From assembly GCA_019787685.1 (NCBI GenBank), contig JAHNUO010000006.1:124001-188000 (forward strand): a DNA stretch of 64,000 bases. The letters are read 5' to 3'. The notes beneath the pieces were generated by a model. The model searched no databases, had not been told where the DNA came from, and saw nothing but the letters and a program-made list of their open reading frames with translations. Positions 11,701 through 21,300 of this stretch are shown in pieces; position 1 is the first letter of the stretch, and every line of letters begins with the position of its first letter. Both the position numbers and the translations under genes were made by a program. The DNA is from Chiua virens (Eukaryota > Basidiomycota > Agaricomycetes > Boletales > Boletaceae).

Positions 11701-14249
11701 CAGAAGGATGCTGATGCATGCCCCTCTGTGCTTTCCCCTGTCCTGCCATTCATAGCTTGTAAGTGCTCTGATTGTGAATGGGGTTCCAGAAGGATGCTGA
11801 TGCATGCCCCTCTGTGCTTGCCCCTGTCCTGCCATTCATAGCCAGTAAGTGCTCTGATTGTGAATGGGGTTCCAGAAGGATGCTGATGCATGCCCCTCTG
11901 TGCTTGCCCCTGTCCTGCCATTCATAGGATGTAAGTGCTCTGATTGTGAATGGGGTTCCAGAAGGATGCTGATGCATGCCCCTCTGTGCTTGCCCCTGTC
12001 CTGCCATTCATAGGGAGTAAGTGCTCTGATTGTGAATGGGGTTCCAGAAGGATGCTGATGCATGCCCCTCTGTGCTTGCCCCTGTCCTGCCATTCATAGC
12101 TTGTAAGTGCTCTGATTGTGAATGGGGTTCCAGAAGGATGCTGATGCATGCCCCTCTGTGCTTTCCCCTGTCCTGCCATTCATAGGGAGTAAGTGCTCTG
12201 ATTGTGAATGGTGTTCCAGAAGGATGCTGATGCATGCCCCTCTGTGCTTTCCCCTGTCCTGCCATTCATAGCTTGTAAGTGCTCTGATTGTGAATGGGGT
12301 TCCAGAAGGATGCTGATGCATGCCCCTCTGTGCTTTCCCCTGTCCTGCCATTCATAGGGAGTAAGTGCTCTGATTGTGAATGGGGTTCCAGAAGGATGCT
12401 GATGCATGCCCCTCTGTGCTTGCCCCTGTCCTGCCATTCATAGAGAGTAAGTGCTCTGATTGTGAATGGGGTTCCAGAAGGATGCTGATGCATGCCCCTC
12501 TGTGCTTTTCCCTGTCCTGCCATTTATAGTATGTAAGTGCTCTGATTGTGAATGGGGTTCCAGAAGGATGCTGATGCATGCCCCTCTGTGCTTTCCCCTG
12601 TCCTGCCATTCATAGGGAGTAAGTGCTCTGATTGTGAATGGGGTTCCAGAAGGATGCTGATGCATGCCCCTCTGTGCTTTCCCCTGTCCTGCCATTCATA
12701 GGGAGTAAGTGCTCTGATTGTGAATGGGGTTCCAGAAGGATGCTGATGCATGCCCCTCTGTGCTTGCCCCTGTCCTGCCATTCATAGTATGTAAGTGCTC
12801 TGATTGTGAATGGGGTTCCAGAAGGATGCTGATGCATGCCCCTCTGTGCTTTCCCCTGTCCTGCCATTCATAGCCAGTAAGTGCTCTGATTGTGAATGGG
12901 GTTCCAGAAGGATGCTGATGCATGCCCCTCTGTGCTTTCCCCTGTCCTGCCATTCATAGCTTGTAAGTGCTCTGATTGTGAATGGGGTTCCAGAAGGATG
13001 CTGATGCATGCCCCTCTGTGCTTGCCCCTGTCCTGCCATTCATAGGATGTAAGTGCTCTGATTGTGAATGGGGTTCCAGAAGGATGCTGATGCATGCCCC
13101 TCTGTGCTTGCCCCTGTCCTGCCATTCATAGCCAGTAAGTGCTCTGATTGTGAATGGGGTTCCAGAAGGATGCTGATGCATGCCCCTCTGTGCTTGCCCC
13201 TGTCCTGCCATTCATAGTATGTAAGTGCTCTGATTGTGAATGGGGTTCCAGAAGGATGCTGATGCATGCCCCTCTGTGCTTTCCCCTGTCCTGCCATTCA
13301 TAGCTTGTAAGTGCTCTGATTGTGAATGGGGTTCCAGAAGGATGCTGATGCATGCCCCTCTGTGCTTGCCCCTGTCCTGCCATTCATAGGGAGTAAGTTT
13401 TCTGACTGTGAATGAGCTTCCAGCAGGATCCTGATCTGTACTGTTTATCATAACTTCCTTCATAATGTCTATAATAGCTGGTATGTATTTCACTCCATTT
13501 AACTTCATTCATTATTTGACATTCTATAGGATGTAAGCATTTATATCTCCTTTGATTTTCAAATATTTTAATCCCTATTTATTTTGATTCATCAGATGGT
13601 ATGAGGAATTTCTCATTTTGCTTCATATGCCTTATGTTTTATAGGAGGTTTGTCATCTGTTGCATTTTTTGCAGTATAAGTAATGATATCAACTTCATAG
13701 ATTTTGCAGGCCTCTCATGTATGTTGATCCATTTTAGTCTTCTATTTAGTCTTCTGATTTTCTTTTTCAATCAATTAATATACAATATCCTCAGCCCTAT
13801 ATTCCTGTTCATCACAGTGCACTGGCAAGAAAGTGCACATCCATTGTGAGTATGATTTTATAATCCCAGTCTACCTACTGTTTTATTCCATAATTCAGTC
13901 TTCTTTGCAAGATGCTACTGCATGGCACACAGCACTTCATTTAGGCATTGGTCAGTTTTCTCAGTGCCAAATTCAGTAACTATCTCCATTAATATTTGTA
14001 GCCATTGCCATTATCCTGGAGCATTCATTCTTCTTACACCAGAAAGGTGTTCAAGACCCAATCATGGTAGCAACCCAGCTTTATGAATCATCTGAAACAA
14101 TCCACAAAGTCAAGAAAGCAGTCTCTGAGCTTATTTCTCAATATGACTTTGAGAATAGAGAGAAAATGGCAGAGCTCCTTTTGCATCTGATTTCTAAGAG
14201 TCTTATTTGTAAGTCATCTGCCCTTTTGGTCATCATGAACAACTTTTGA
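8724..14249 (+). CDS. P-loop GTPase (Agaricomycete G-domain family) with embedded micro-exon array, unit B
   Basis: Multi-exon gene. Residues about 24-97 are Pro/Glu/Ala-rich repeats (AEPPTEP, AEPSTES type). The G domain follows with P-loop GRANAGKT (about 117-124), then across introns an IENELVFRSNP segment, G3-like FHDSQGFEAG, IWYCIPMD, NECDTGS and the G4-like FTKCD. A helical part follows, ending in GSWFPHVE at about 10230. Next comes the 86-bp array (10380-13392), four diverged introns, and then exons giving VCHLLHFLQ, ALARKCTSI, DATAWHTALHLGI, IAIILEHSFFLHQKG and a C-terminal helix region to a stop at 14249. The gene may continue past a GTAAGTC donor at about 14210. This GTPase family is large in mushroom-forming fungi; its function is unknown to me. 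Exon borders are inferred from GT-AG sites and frame. Confidence 0.75.
10380..13392 (+). repeat. 86-bp tandem array: 83-nt introns alternating with 3-nt variable micro-exons, unit B
   Basis: There are 35 intervals of exactly 86 bp and 36 variable triplets, at 10380 + 86n. Each interval is GTAAGTG...CATTCATAG (83 nt), with a GCTGATG branch-like motif about 40 nt before the AG and a C/T-rich tract after it. The three bases between AG and GT vary: GGA 10, CTT 8, CCA 7, TAT 6, GAT 3, GAA 1, AGA 1. The intron body is almost constant; its main variant is G/T at intron position 62. If every intron is spliced, 36 codons are added in frame after GSWFPHVE (phase 0 donor at GAG/GTGTGT). If one intron is retained, a stop follows within it. 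Confidence 0.85.
13393..13718 (+). other. Diverged introns with single-codon exons, 3' flank of array, unit B
   Basis: Past the last 86-bp unit the same pattern continues in unrelated AT-rich sequence. An 85-nt intron (13393-13477) is followed by CTG; a 49-nt intron (13481-13529) by GAT; a 63-nt intron (13533-13595) by ATG; a 46-nt intron (13599-13644) by an exon starting GAG. That last exon can run 29 nt (13645-13673, E-VCHLLHFLQ) into a 36-nt intron and a 9-nt exon. Each intron has a GT donor (GTAAGT, GTATGT, GTAAGC, GTATGA) and a TAG or CAG acceptor. Confidence 0.65.
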
Positions 14250-14717
14250 AATTATGTATATTAGCTACAAATGTCACCAAGTGAAATAGTGACTCTTACA
14301 AGGCTTACAATATGCTTGTACATATATGCTTTGGCAGAGATATAGTGTGTTGAATTAGTTTGGAACCACCCCATGTACTAGTAGTTGAAGACCAAAGGTC
14401 ACAAGTGCAAAGGATCAGGCTAAATAAAATATCACAAGTTGTGGGAAAACAAAGTATGTTCATGACTTATTGGAATGTACAGACTGTGGCTCAAATAACT
14501 GTCCCAATGTTTGCATGGTTTTCTCTGAATGCAACAAAATGTGGTAACCACTGAATGTTACCCAAACCTGTGGGTGTGTATGAAATATAGTACTTACCCT
14601 TGGCTTTCTATTAGATCAAGAGTCAAAGGATTTAAGCAAGATTTGATGAAATGGCAATCATTTCAAAATGATCACTTATTGGGTCAGTTTTTTTGACTTT
14701 ATACTAACCTAAATATT
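14250..14717. other. AT-rich intergenic or intronic stretch, unit B
   Basis: No convincing coding sequence. If the GTPase is spliced from the GTAAGTC at about 14210 this would be intron. CpG is almost absent. Confidence 0.4.
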
Positions 14718-15085
14718 TAGTGCTTGGTATGACCCTATTTGGCCTTGATAACTGCTTCAAGCCTTCTGGGCATGCTTTTAATCCAATTCTGACACTTTTC
14801 TGCAGAAATATTCTCCTACTCCTCTCCTAACCTTTCCTATAGTTGATGAACTCCTTTAGGAGCACTTTTATAAGGTGAAATGCATCTCTTGAGGTGATTC
14901 CAGGTATGTTCAATGGGACTGAGGTCTGGAGACTGTGTAGGCTAATGCAGAAACCTAATCCCTTCATTTTCAAACCAAATCTAAGCTCTTTTAGAGCTAT
15001 GCTTGAGATCATTATCTTGTTGAGAGAGCTAGAGATAGGTTTTATAATGATGGTGAGATTTACATAATTCTCTGGAGTCATCTCT
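14718..15085 (-). pseudogene. Decayed Tc1/mariner transposase C-terminus, unit B
   Basis: On the minus strand one can read a Tc1-type C-terminal region: SPDLNPIE-like sequence around 14920, then QKCQNWIKSMPRRLEAVIKA near 14790, ending at about 14718. Frameshifts and stops are frequent. It differs clearly from the Tc1 element at 15412-16973 and lies at the same place in unit C (34949-35316), so it predates the segmental duplication. Confidence 0.7.
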
Positions 15086-15411
15086 TGGTTTATATACTAC
15101 TATACATCTTTGTATCTATGTGTCTAGGGCTATGCTAGAGATAAGAGTCCATTATGCCATTGGCAGAGATAAGGTATGAGTTGAGGTGAGTCAGAATGAC
15201 TATAGGAATGAGGATGAGGTGGAGCACACAGCTTGTGTGGCAGAATGGAAGATCAGAAATGAAATGGAAGTAACATGCTTCTAACATAAGGTATGGTGAA
15301 GTTGTGAAATGGAAAAGGGATATGGCATAGATCTAGATGCAAAAGGAGATAACTTATTAGTTCATGAGGAAATTAAATAGTTGTTTGTGGAATGAATTGT
15401 TGAAATGGGTA

Positions 15412-16973
15412 CAGTGAGCAACAAAACCGTTCCAATAACTAACCCTGACGCAGTGCGCTTCGCGCACTGCAAACACCTGTGGGAATCTCGCTTAGTAGTA
15501 GTGGGACCAAATGATGTACAAACTCTTGGCTACAAATCGGTCCCTGGGTCATGTGATTTGGCCCAGGGGTGGTGGAGATATAACCATTTTAAATCACTCA
15601 TGTCATTGGAACAGTTTTGTTGCTGATATTAGGGGTATTGCAAATTAGTATGAAGTGTATCCTCCTTTGGCCTTGATGACCTCCTGAACCCTTCTAGGCA
15701 TGCTCTCAATCAATCTCTGACACTCCCCAACCTCAATCTTGTACCACTTTTCCTGAATCCTCTCCCAAAGTTCCAATACCCCCTTGGCTGGCTCAGGATA
15801 TTCTGCAAGCCTTCTTTTGAGGAGAAACCATAGATGTTCTATGGGGTTAAGGTCTGGAGACTGAGCAGGCCATACCATGACCTCATATCCATGCTCTTTC
15901 AACCACTCCTTGGCCCTCCTACTGGTATGTTTGGGGTCATTATCCTGCTGGAAAATAATGTCCTCTGGGGTAAATCCATAATCCACAAGGGTTTTTTGGA
16001 GTTCATTCTCCAAAATCTGCACATAAAGGTTAGCATCCATCTTACCATCAATCCTACAAGCCATCCCAACACCTTCCCAGGTCATACAACCCCATAACAT
16101 GACTGATCCTCCTCCAAACTTGACTGTACCCTCCACAAGTCTATCACTGAGGCCCTCTCCTGGCTTTTTCCATGCCCATTTCCTACCATCTGACCATATA
16201 ACTCGCTTCCAATCATCCACAGTCCAGTCCTGATGGCTCAAAGCAAAATCTAATCTTTCTCTCCTATGGCGCTTGGAAAGAAGAGGGCATTTCTTCTTTA
16301 CTACAGCCTTCATACCAGCTTTCTTCAAGTGACGACGGATGGTCTGGGAAGAGATGGGATGGTTCTTGACATCCTGAAGAGTCTTGGTGACCTGAACAGC
16401 ATTTTCAGCCTTTCCAGTACCAAGAAGTCGAATGGCATGTTGCATATCAGTGGGAGAAATGATGGATGGACGACCACCAGTGGCTTTGGGAAGGTTGGGA
16501 CAGTGTTCAGTGCGAATACGACTGATGGTAGAGTTACTGAATCCAGTAGAAGTGGAGATCTGACAAGTTGTTTGACCCAATTCCAAGAAAGCAATAACTT
16601 GGTTGATTTGATCAGTGGAAAGGGATTTCATGGTGAAAGAAGTGATAAAAGGAATGGTGTTTGGCTGTGTTTATGTCTTGTTGAACTGTTTATCCATCAC
16701 ATGACTCAATGCTGACATAATATCCCAGTGCAACATATGAGTTCTGTGTTTCAATATGACAGCAACAAAACTGTTCCAATGACATGAGTGATTTAAAATG
16801 GTCATATCTCTACCACCCCTGGGCCAAATCACATGACCCAGGGACCGATTTGTAGCCAAGAGTTTGTACATCATTTGGTCCCACTACTACTAAGCGAGAT
16901 TCCCACAGGTGTTTGCAGTGCGCTTCGCGCACTGCATCAGGGTTAGTTATTGGAATGGTTTTGTTGCTCACTG
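15412..16973. mobile_element. Tc1/mariner element, unit B copy
   Basis: A 1562-bp element flanked by a TA target duplication (15410-15411 and 16974-16975). It has 214-bp terminal inverted repeats at 15412-15625 and 16760-16973, beginning CAGTGAGCAACAAAAC. Each repeat carries a near-perfect palindrome, GCAGTGCGC/GCGCACTGC. Unit C has an uninterrupted TA at the matching place (35641-35642), so this copy inserted after the segmental duplication. Confidence 0.95.
15645..16631 (-). CDS. Tc1/mariner DD34E transposase with internal 10-residue deletion
   Basis: A 328-residue open frame. An N-terminal HTH region (DQINQVIAFLELGQ, then a second HTH ending in TIRRHLKKAGM) is followed by the DDE core: VIWSD, FQQDNDPKHTS and SPDLNPIEHLW, with 34 residues between the second D and the E. 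Compared with the unit C copy, 30 bp are missing right after VIWSD. This removes the ETKINRIGSD segment, probably by recombination between the two -SD- sites. The frame is kept, but a conserved strand next to the first catalytic Asp is lost, so activity is doubtful. Confidence 0.85.
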   Translation of the reverse strand: MKSLSTDQINQVIAFLELGQTTCQISTSTGFSNSTISRIRTEHCPNLPKATGGRPSIISPTDMQHAIRLLGTGKAENAVQVTKTLQDVKNHPISSQTIRRHLKKAGMKAVVKKKCPLLSKRHRRERLDFALSHQDWTVDDWKRVIWSDGRKWAWKKPGEGLSDRLVEGTVKFGGGSVMLWGCMTWEGVGMACRIDGKMDANLYVQILENELQKTLVDYGFTPEDIIFQQDNDPKHTSRRAKEWLKEHGYEVMVWPAQSPDLNPIEHLWFLLKRRLAEYPEPAKGVLELWERIQEKWYKIEVGECQRLIESMPRRVQEVIKAKGGYTSY

Positions 16974-16975
16974 TA

Positions 16976-17907
16976 ATTGTAACAAAGGCCATCAGCTAAT
17001 AGAGATCAAGGAGATTACTAATGGAGGAGTGGAGATGAGTAAGGGTCTGAGTAATACAGGAGGCAGGAAAATAAATAACTGGATATAGTTGGATATGTGT
17101 GAATGCCATAGTTGTGCTCCTAAGTACAGTAGTATATATGTATATGTACATAAACCCCAAGACACTCCAGAACACTTCAGTTAAATCCTCTTGGAAATTC
17201 CCTATCTGTTCTCAGCAGGAGTTGCCAATGACTGCTTTGCTCATCTTCTGTTAGAGATCATGCAACTTGGAGGTAGCCAACTCTAGATCTCTGGAGTTGT
17301 AGTGTTGGACAGGACTTGGCTTCACCATGTGTGGTGTGCCCTTGTCACAGTCTGTCCCTGTATTTACGGATGTGCAGAGAATGGAGGTTGAAGTAGGACT
17401 CAACACATAAAGTGGAGTTGAGCAGAGTAAAGACTGTCAAGGACGTCTTGGAGTGTTTGGAGTGAGTCATAGAAATAAACTAATATTCAGACTGAAGTTA
17501 CAATTGAAGTAACTATGATTTATATACTTGGAGGAAACAGAATGATTAGTCACAGAGCAAGGAGATGAATAATACAGAGAAATGGAGAATGACTAAATGC
17601 TGAGTGAGACAGATATCAGGAAGCTACATAACTGGAGGTAATTTGGGTACTGAGGAAGCTGGAGCTGTGCTTGTAAGTGAGACACAGGTTTATGTACTAA
17701 ACAAAAAGAGAAAACATATATACATAACAGAAGTCCAGGGTCACAGAGTTGCATCCTGAGGGAGATCGACCCAGAGTTAATGTCTAAGATGGACAGAGTT
17801 GCATCTGGAGGAACGGAGACAGAAATGGTATATGACATCTTCACTCTTCTACATCATTCAGTAAGTCTTGATCACAACAACTTACATAACTCTTAACCAA
17901 GTTTGGG
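16976..17907. other. Non-coding stretch, unit B, with empty Tc1 site
   Basis: No gene seen. At 17408-17409 (ACACATAAAG) lies the uninterrupted TA that in unit C holds the second Tc1 insertion (36067-37658). A short AT microsatellite near 17140 differs in length between units. Confidence 0.6.
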
Positions 17908-18204
17908 TTGTTTCACTGTGGATATACATGTAAGAAGCAGTCTGGGGACTCAATTATACATTATAGCCTCATTCAAGTTGAGCTTTGCCAATTTGAAGCA
18001 GACAGGAGTGGACATGAACACCATTTCAATATCAAAGGATGGAACATGGGTAATTTGTGGAATGCAAGATGGGGCAAGCATTTGGGACATCAACTTGCTG
18101 TCAATGTGGAACATGGATACTGGTACAGGCAGCAGATGTTGTCACTTCAAGTTGACTTGGAGAAAGGCATTTTGGCTTACCCTCCAAGGCTTGAAATGTT
18201 CTAA
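17908..18204 (+). CDS. Unknown ORF or last exon, unit B
   Basis: I do not recognise this. The frame ends LEKGILAYPPRLEMF then stop. The unit C counterpart (38157-38423) lacks 36 bp yet keeps the same frame and stop, which weakly suggests coding or former coding sequence. It lies at the end of the CpG-poor domain, 140 bp from the converging SMC4 stop. It could be a distal exon of the GTPase or another gene's relic. Confidence 0.25.
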   Translation: MFHCGYTCKKQSGDSIIHYSLIQVELCQFEADRSGHEHHFNIKGWNMGNLWNARWGKHLGHQLAVNVEHGYWYRQQMLSLQVDLEKGILAYPPRLEMF

Positions 18205-18344
18205 CCACAATCACAGGGCATATCACACGTAGGCATCATTACAAGTCATCACAAGTGATATCAACATACAATGCATCTAGCAATACACAAAACGAACAGG
18301 AACGCAAGAAACACCGCGGGTACAGAAAAGTAGCAACATTCCAG

Positions 18345-21300
18345 TTATGGGCGCGATGCAGGAGAGGTAGTGACCGTAGGCGGCATGGTCTTGACCGGAA
18401 CGAGAGCGCGATTATCGATCGCAATACCTAGCGACGGATCAGTATGCGTAGAGAAGAGAAAGCTAGTGCGAGCGTACTCTGAGTCGCATTTGCGGTCTTG
18501 TAAATACCGATCAACCGATGGCTCAGTTCAAACATATCATTTCTGCCAGATGTCAGAGGGCGCGACAAGAGTAAAGAGGGATCCACGAACCTCAGGGAGA
18601 TGATAATGAACTGTGCGTTTTTGGTCCGATCTTTGATGTAGTTGGCAACGATCGACACGTTGCGGAAGTCGAGCGCAGCGTCGATCTCGTCCATAAAGTA
18701 CAGAGGAGTTGGCTACAGACAGCGGGGTGGACCGTCGGTACCTTTATGCACGCACAACCATGGCGCTTACCTTGAAGACGTGCAGTGCAAACACGAGGGC
18801 CAGAGAACTAAGAGTCTACAGATACGTGAGTTTTTGACAGCAACGAGACTGGATGTAACCTACCTTTTCACCACCGGAGAGATTAGAGATATTTTTCCAG
18901 CTCTTCTTGGGTGGCATCACGCTGAAGATGATCCCTTCCGAAAACGGATCCATGCTGTCCACCAGCTCCAGTTCCGCATTCCCTCCAAGGGTGATCATCT
19001 ATCCGAAAGTAGAGTCACACTCGCGTGCTTCAGGAACGAATCGAAACACGAACCTGATACATCTCCTTGAGTTTCAAAGAGATCATATTAAAGCCGGCCA
19101 TGAACTCGTCCAAACGCTGCTTCCTGAGATTATCGTACTTTTGTTTCTGTGCGTCGCGGGCATCAGTGATCCGATCGAGGTCTTTAGCACGACGGAGAAA
19201 CTCTTCTTCGCGTTTCTTGTAATCCTTGAGTACGGTCAAGTCAGGCTTGGCGCTGCTCAGTTTTTCTATTGCGTGGAGGTCAGGACGGAATTGCGGCAGG
19301 GAGGATGAACTACTCACCGTCCAGATACTCGGAGTCAGCGACTAGGTCGCGCTTTCGGAATTGAGTGAGTTCGTCGACGCTGTAGATGTGCAACTCGTTT
19401 GAGGATTCATGTTTTGATGGTTTCTTGGGTGGCGGGTCTCCTGATTCCCGTTTGACCTGCGGTTCGGGGGGCTCACCGTCTACTGGTGCTGCCTCTGCCT
19501 CGTCCTCGTCCTCGTCGTCGCTACATTCCTGTATCAGTCAAGTGCTCAGAAAACTCCAGGGAAACTCACTCGATCTCCTCTAGCCTCAGCTTATCGTGCT
19601 CCAGTTGCCAGTGCTGCAGCGCATCCTCGTTCTCATTGGCCTCCTTTTTCACATCGTTTAGCTTCTGCGTCAACTCCATCTAACCGAGACATCAGGACGT
19701 TCGTGCGCGATATCTAAATCATACATACCTCTTTTTTTCTGAATTCTTGTATCTCTTCCCGCTTCTCCTCCAGCTGCGTCTTGAGTGCGTCCAAGTCGTC
19801 CCTCGAATGCTCCGCTGCCGTTTGCGCAGCTTCTACCTTGAGCTTGAGCTTCTCCAAGTACTCGCCCACCTCCTCCAGCTGCGTTTCCAGTTGCTTGATC
19901 TCCTCGTCCGCCTCTGCCACAACAATGGTGTTCCCCTTGATTGCTGACGCGTGCTTAACCACGTCCTTTTCAGCCTTGGCTTTCCCCACCTCCGCTTTCG
20001 TGATCTCGTCGTTGGCGAGGTTGATGTATAGCTTGATACCGTCGACGGTGGAACGTTGTTTGAGCAGTCGCGATCCACCAATATCGAGGATCTTCTTCTC
20101 GAGCTCCTTGATCGCGTCCTCGATTTTGCCCGATTTTCCCTGGAGTTCCTCTAGCTCGGCCGTCGCGGACGCAATCTCCCCTTCGAGGGCCTCGATCCGT
20201 GCCATGTCCCGAGCATCGGGCTTGCTCTGCGCCCTAATATGGTAAACCAATGAGCGCTCCGGTTCAACGCCAACAGAAACAAGAAAAAGCACGTCAAGCG
20301 ATGAGAGGTATACGCACCTGAGGTCACGCACCCGCTTCTCTGCCTCCTCGAGTCGCTTCCGTCCGTTATTCACTGCCATCGTCAGCTTCTCCACGTCCAT
20401 GTCTAGCTGCGGTCCTGAGAGTGCCAACCTCTCGCCCTCGCCCTCCAATGCCCTAAGCGCTCTGATCGTTTCTTCGAGCTCCCTTGCTGCAGTGTCACTT
20501 TCTTGTTCAAACTGCCTCAGCACCTCTGGCCTGACCACATCCGCTGCCAACCTAGAGCTCATCGCCCCGCGCGCGACATGGTTCCCACCACCCGACATCG
20601 TACCCGACGCATCGATCAGCTGGCCCGCGAGCGTGACGACACGCCACCGCCTCGAACCACCGAACGCGATCCGGTTAGCCTGCTCTAGATCGTCTGCGAC
20701 GAGCGTGTTCCCAACAGCCTTGTAAAACGCCGGTAAGAACTTGGGATCTTTAGGCTTGATGAGGTCATATAGCCGCGGGATATTTTCGGGCGTCTGGATA
20801 CGTTCGTGAATGCGGTCGGAAGGAAGCTTCTCGAGGACCATGAAGGAAGCGCGACCGACGTTTTGCGACCGGAGAAAGTCGATGCAGGCTTGTCCCTGAG
20901 CCACGGTGTCGACGACCATATTGTGGAGTGCACCACAAGCAGTAGAGATCGCGACGTCGTACTTGTCAGGAATCGTACCGAGAGTGCCTAGGCGACCCTA
21001 CAGGAACCCTGATTCTGCATATCTGAAAGGTAAGGAACAGAAAGTACGTACGTGGAAACCGTCGATGCGCCCGGTCTGCTTGAGACGGGTGAGGGAATCA
21101 AGAACCTTGTTTTGCGATGTACTGGCCGCTTGAGATGCCTTGGCTTCCTCGGTTCTCTGTCGAAGAGAGGACGATTTGCCCCGCAATTCTTGTGCCTGTG
21201 CCTGAGCAGCCTGCAAACACGAACGGTCGTGAGTGAGTGATGGCGTGTCGCGTAGGTTACGAGCGCGTACATGGAAGTTCTTCTCGTGAGCCTGCAGTTC

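Noticed and set aside
10380..13392. CRISPR-like array
   Set aside because: The 'spacers' would be 3 nt, the repeats are not hairpins, and the DNA is eukaryotic with introns.
10374..13508. Overlapping minus-strand frames (MAGQGQAQRGMHQHPS type) over the 86-bp array as a repeat protein with one variable residue
   Set aside because: 86 is not a multiple of three, so the frame cycles and each frame ends after 258 nt. There is no long open frame, no start or promoter, and the variable site coincides with perfect splice signals on the plus strand.
17903..18232. WD40-like reading (SISKDGTWVICGMQDGASIWDI)
   Set aside because: One weak repeat in one frame. The unit C copy deletes 12 codons in the middle of it, and a competing frame is at least as protein-like.
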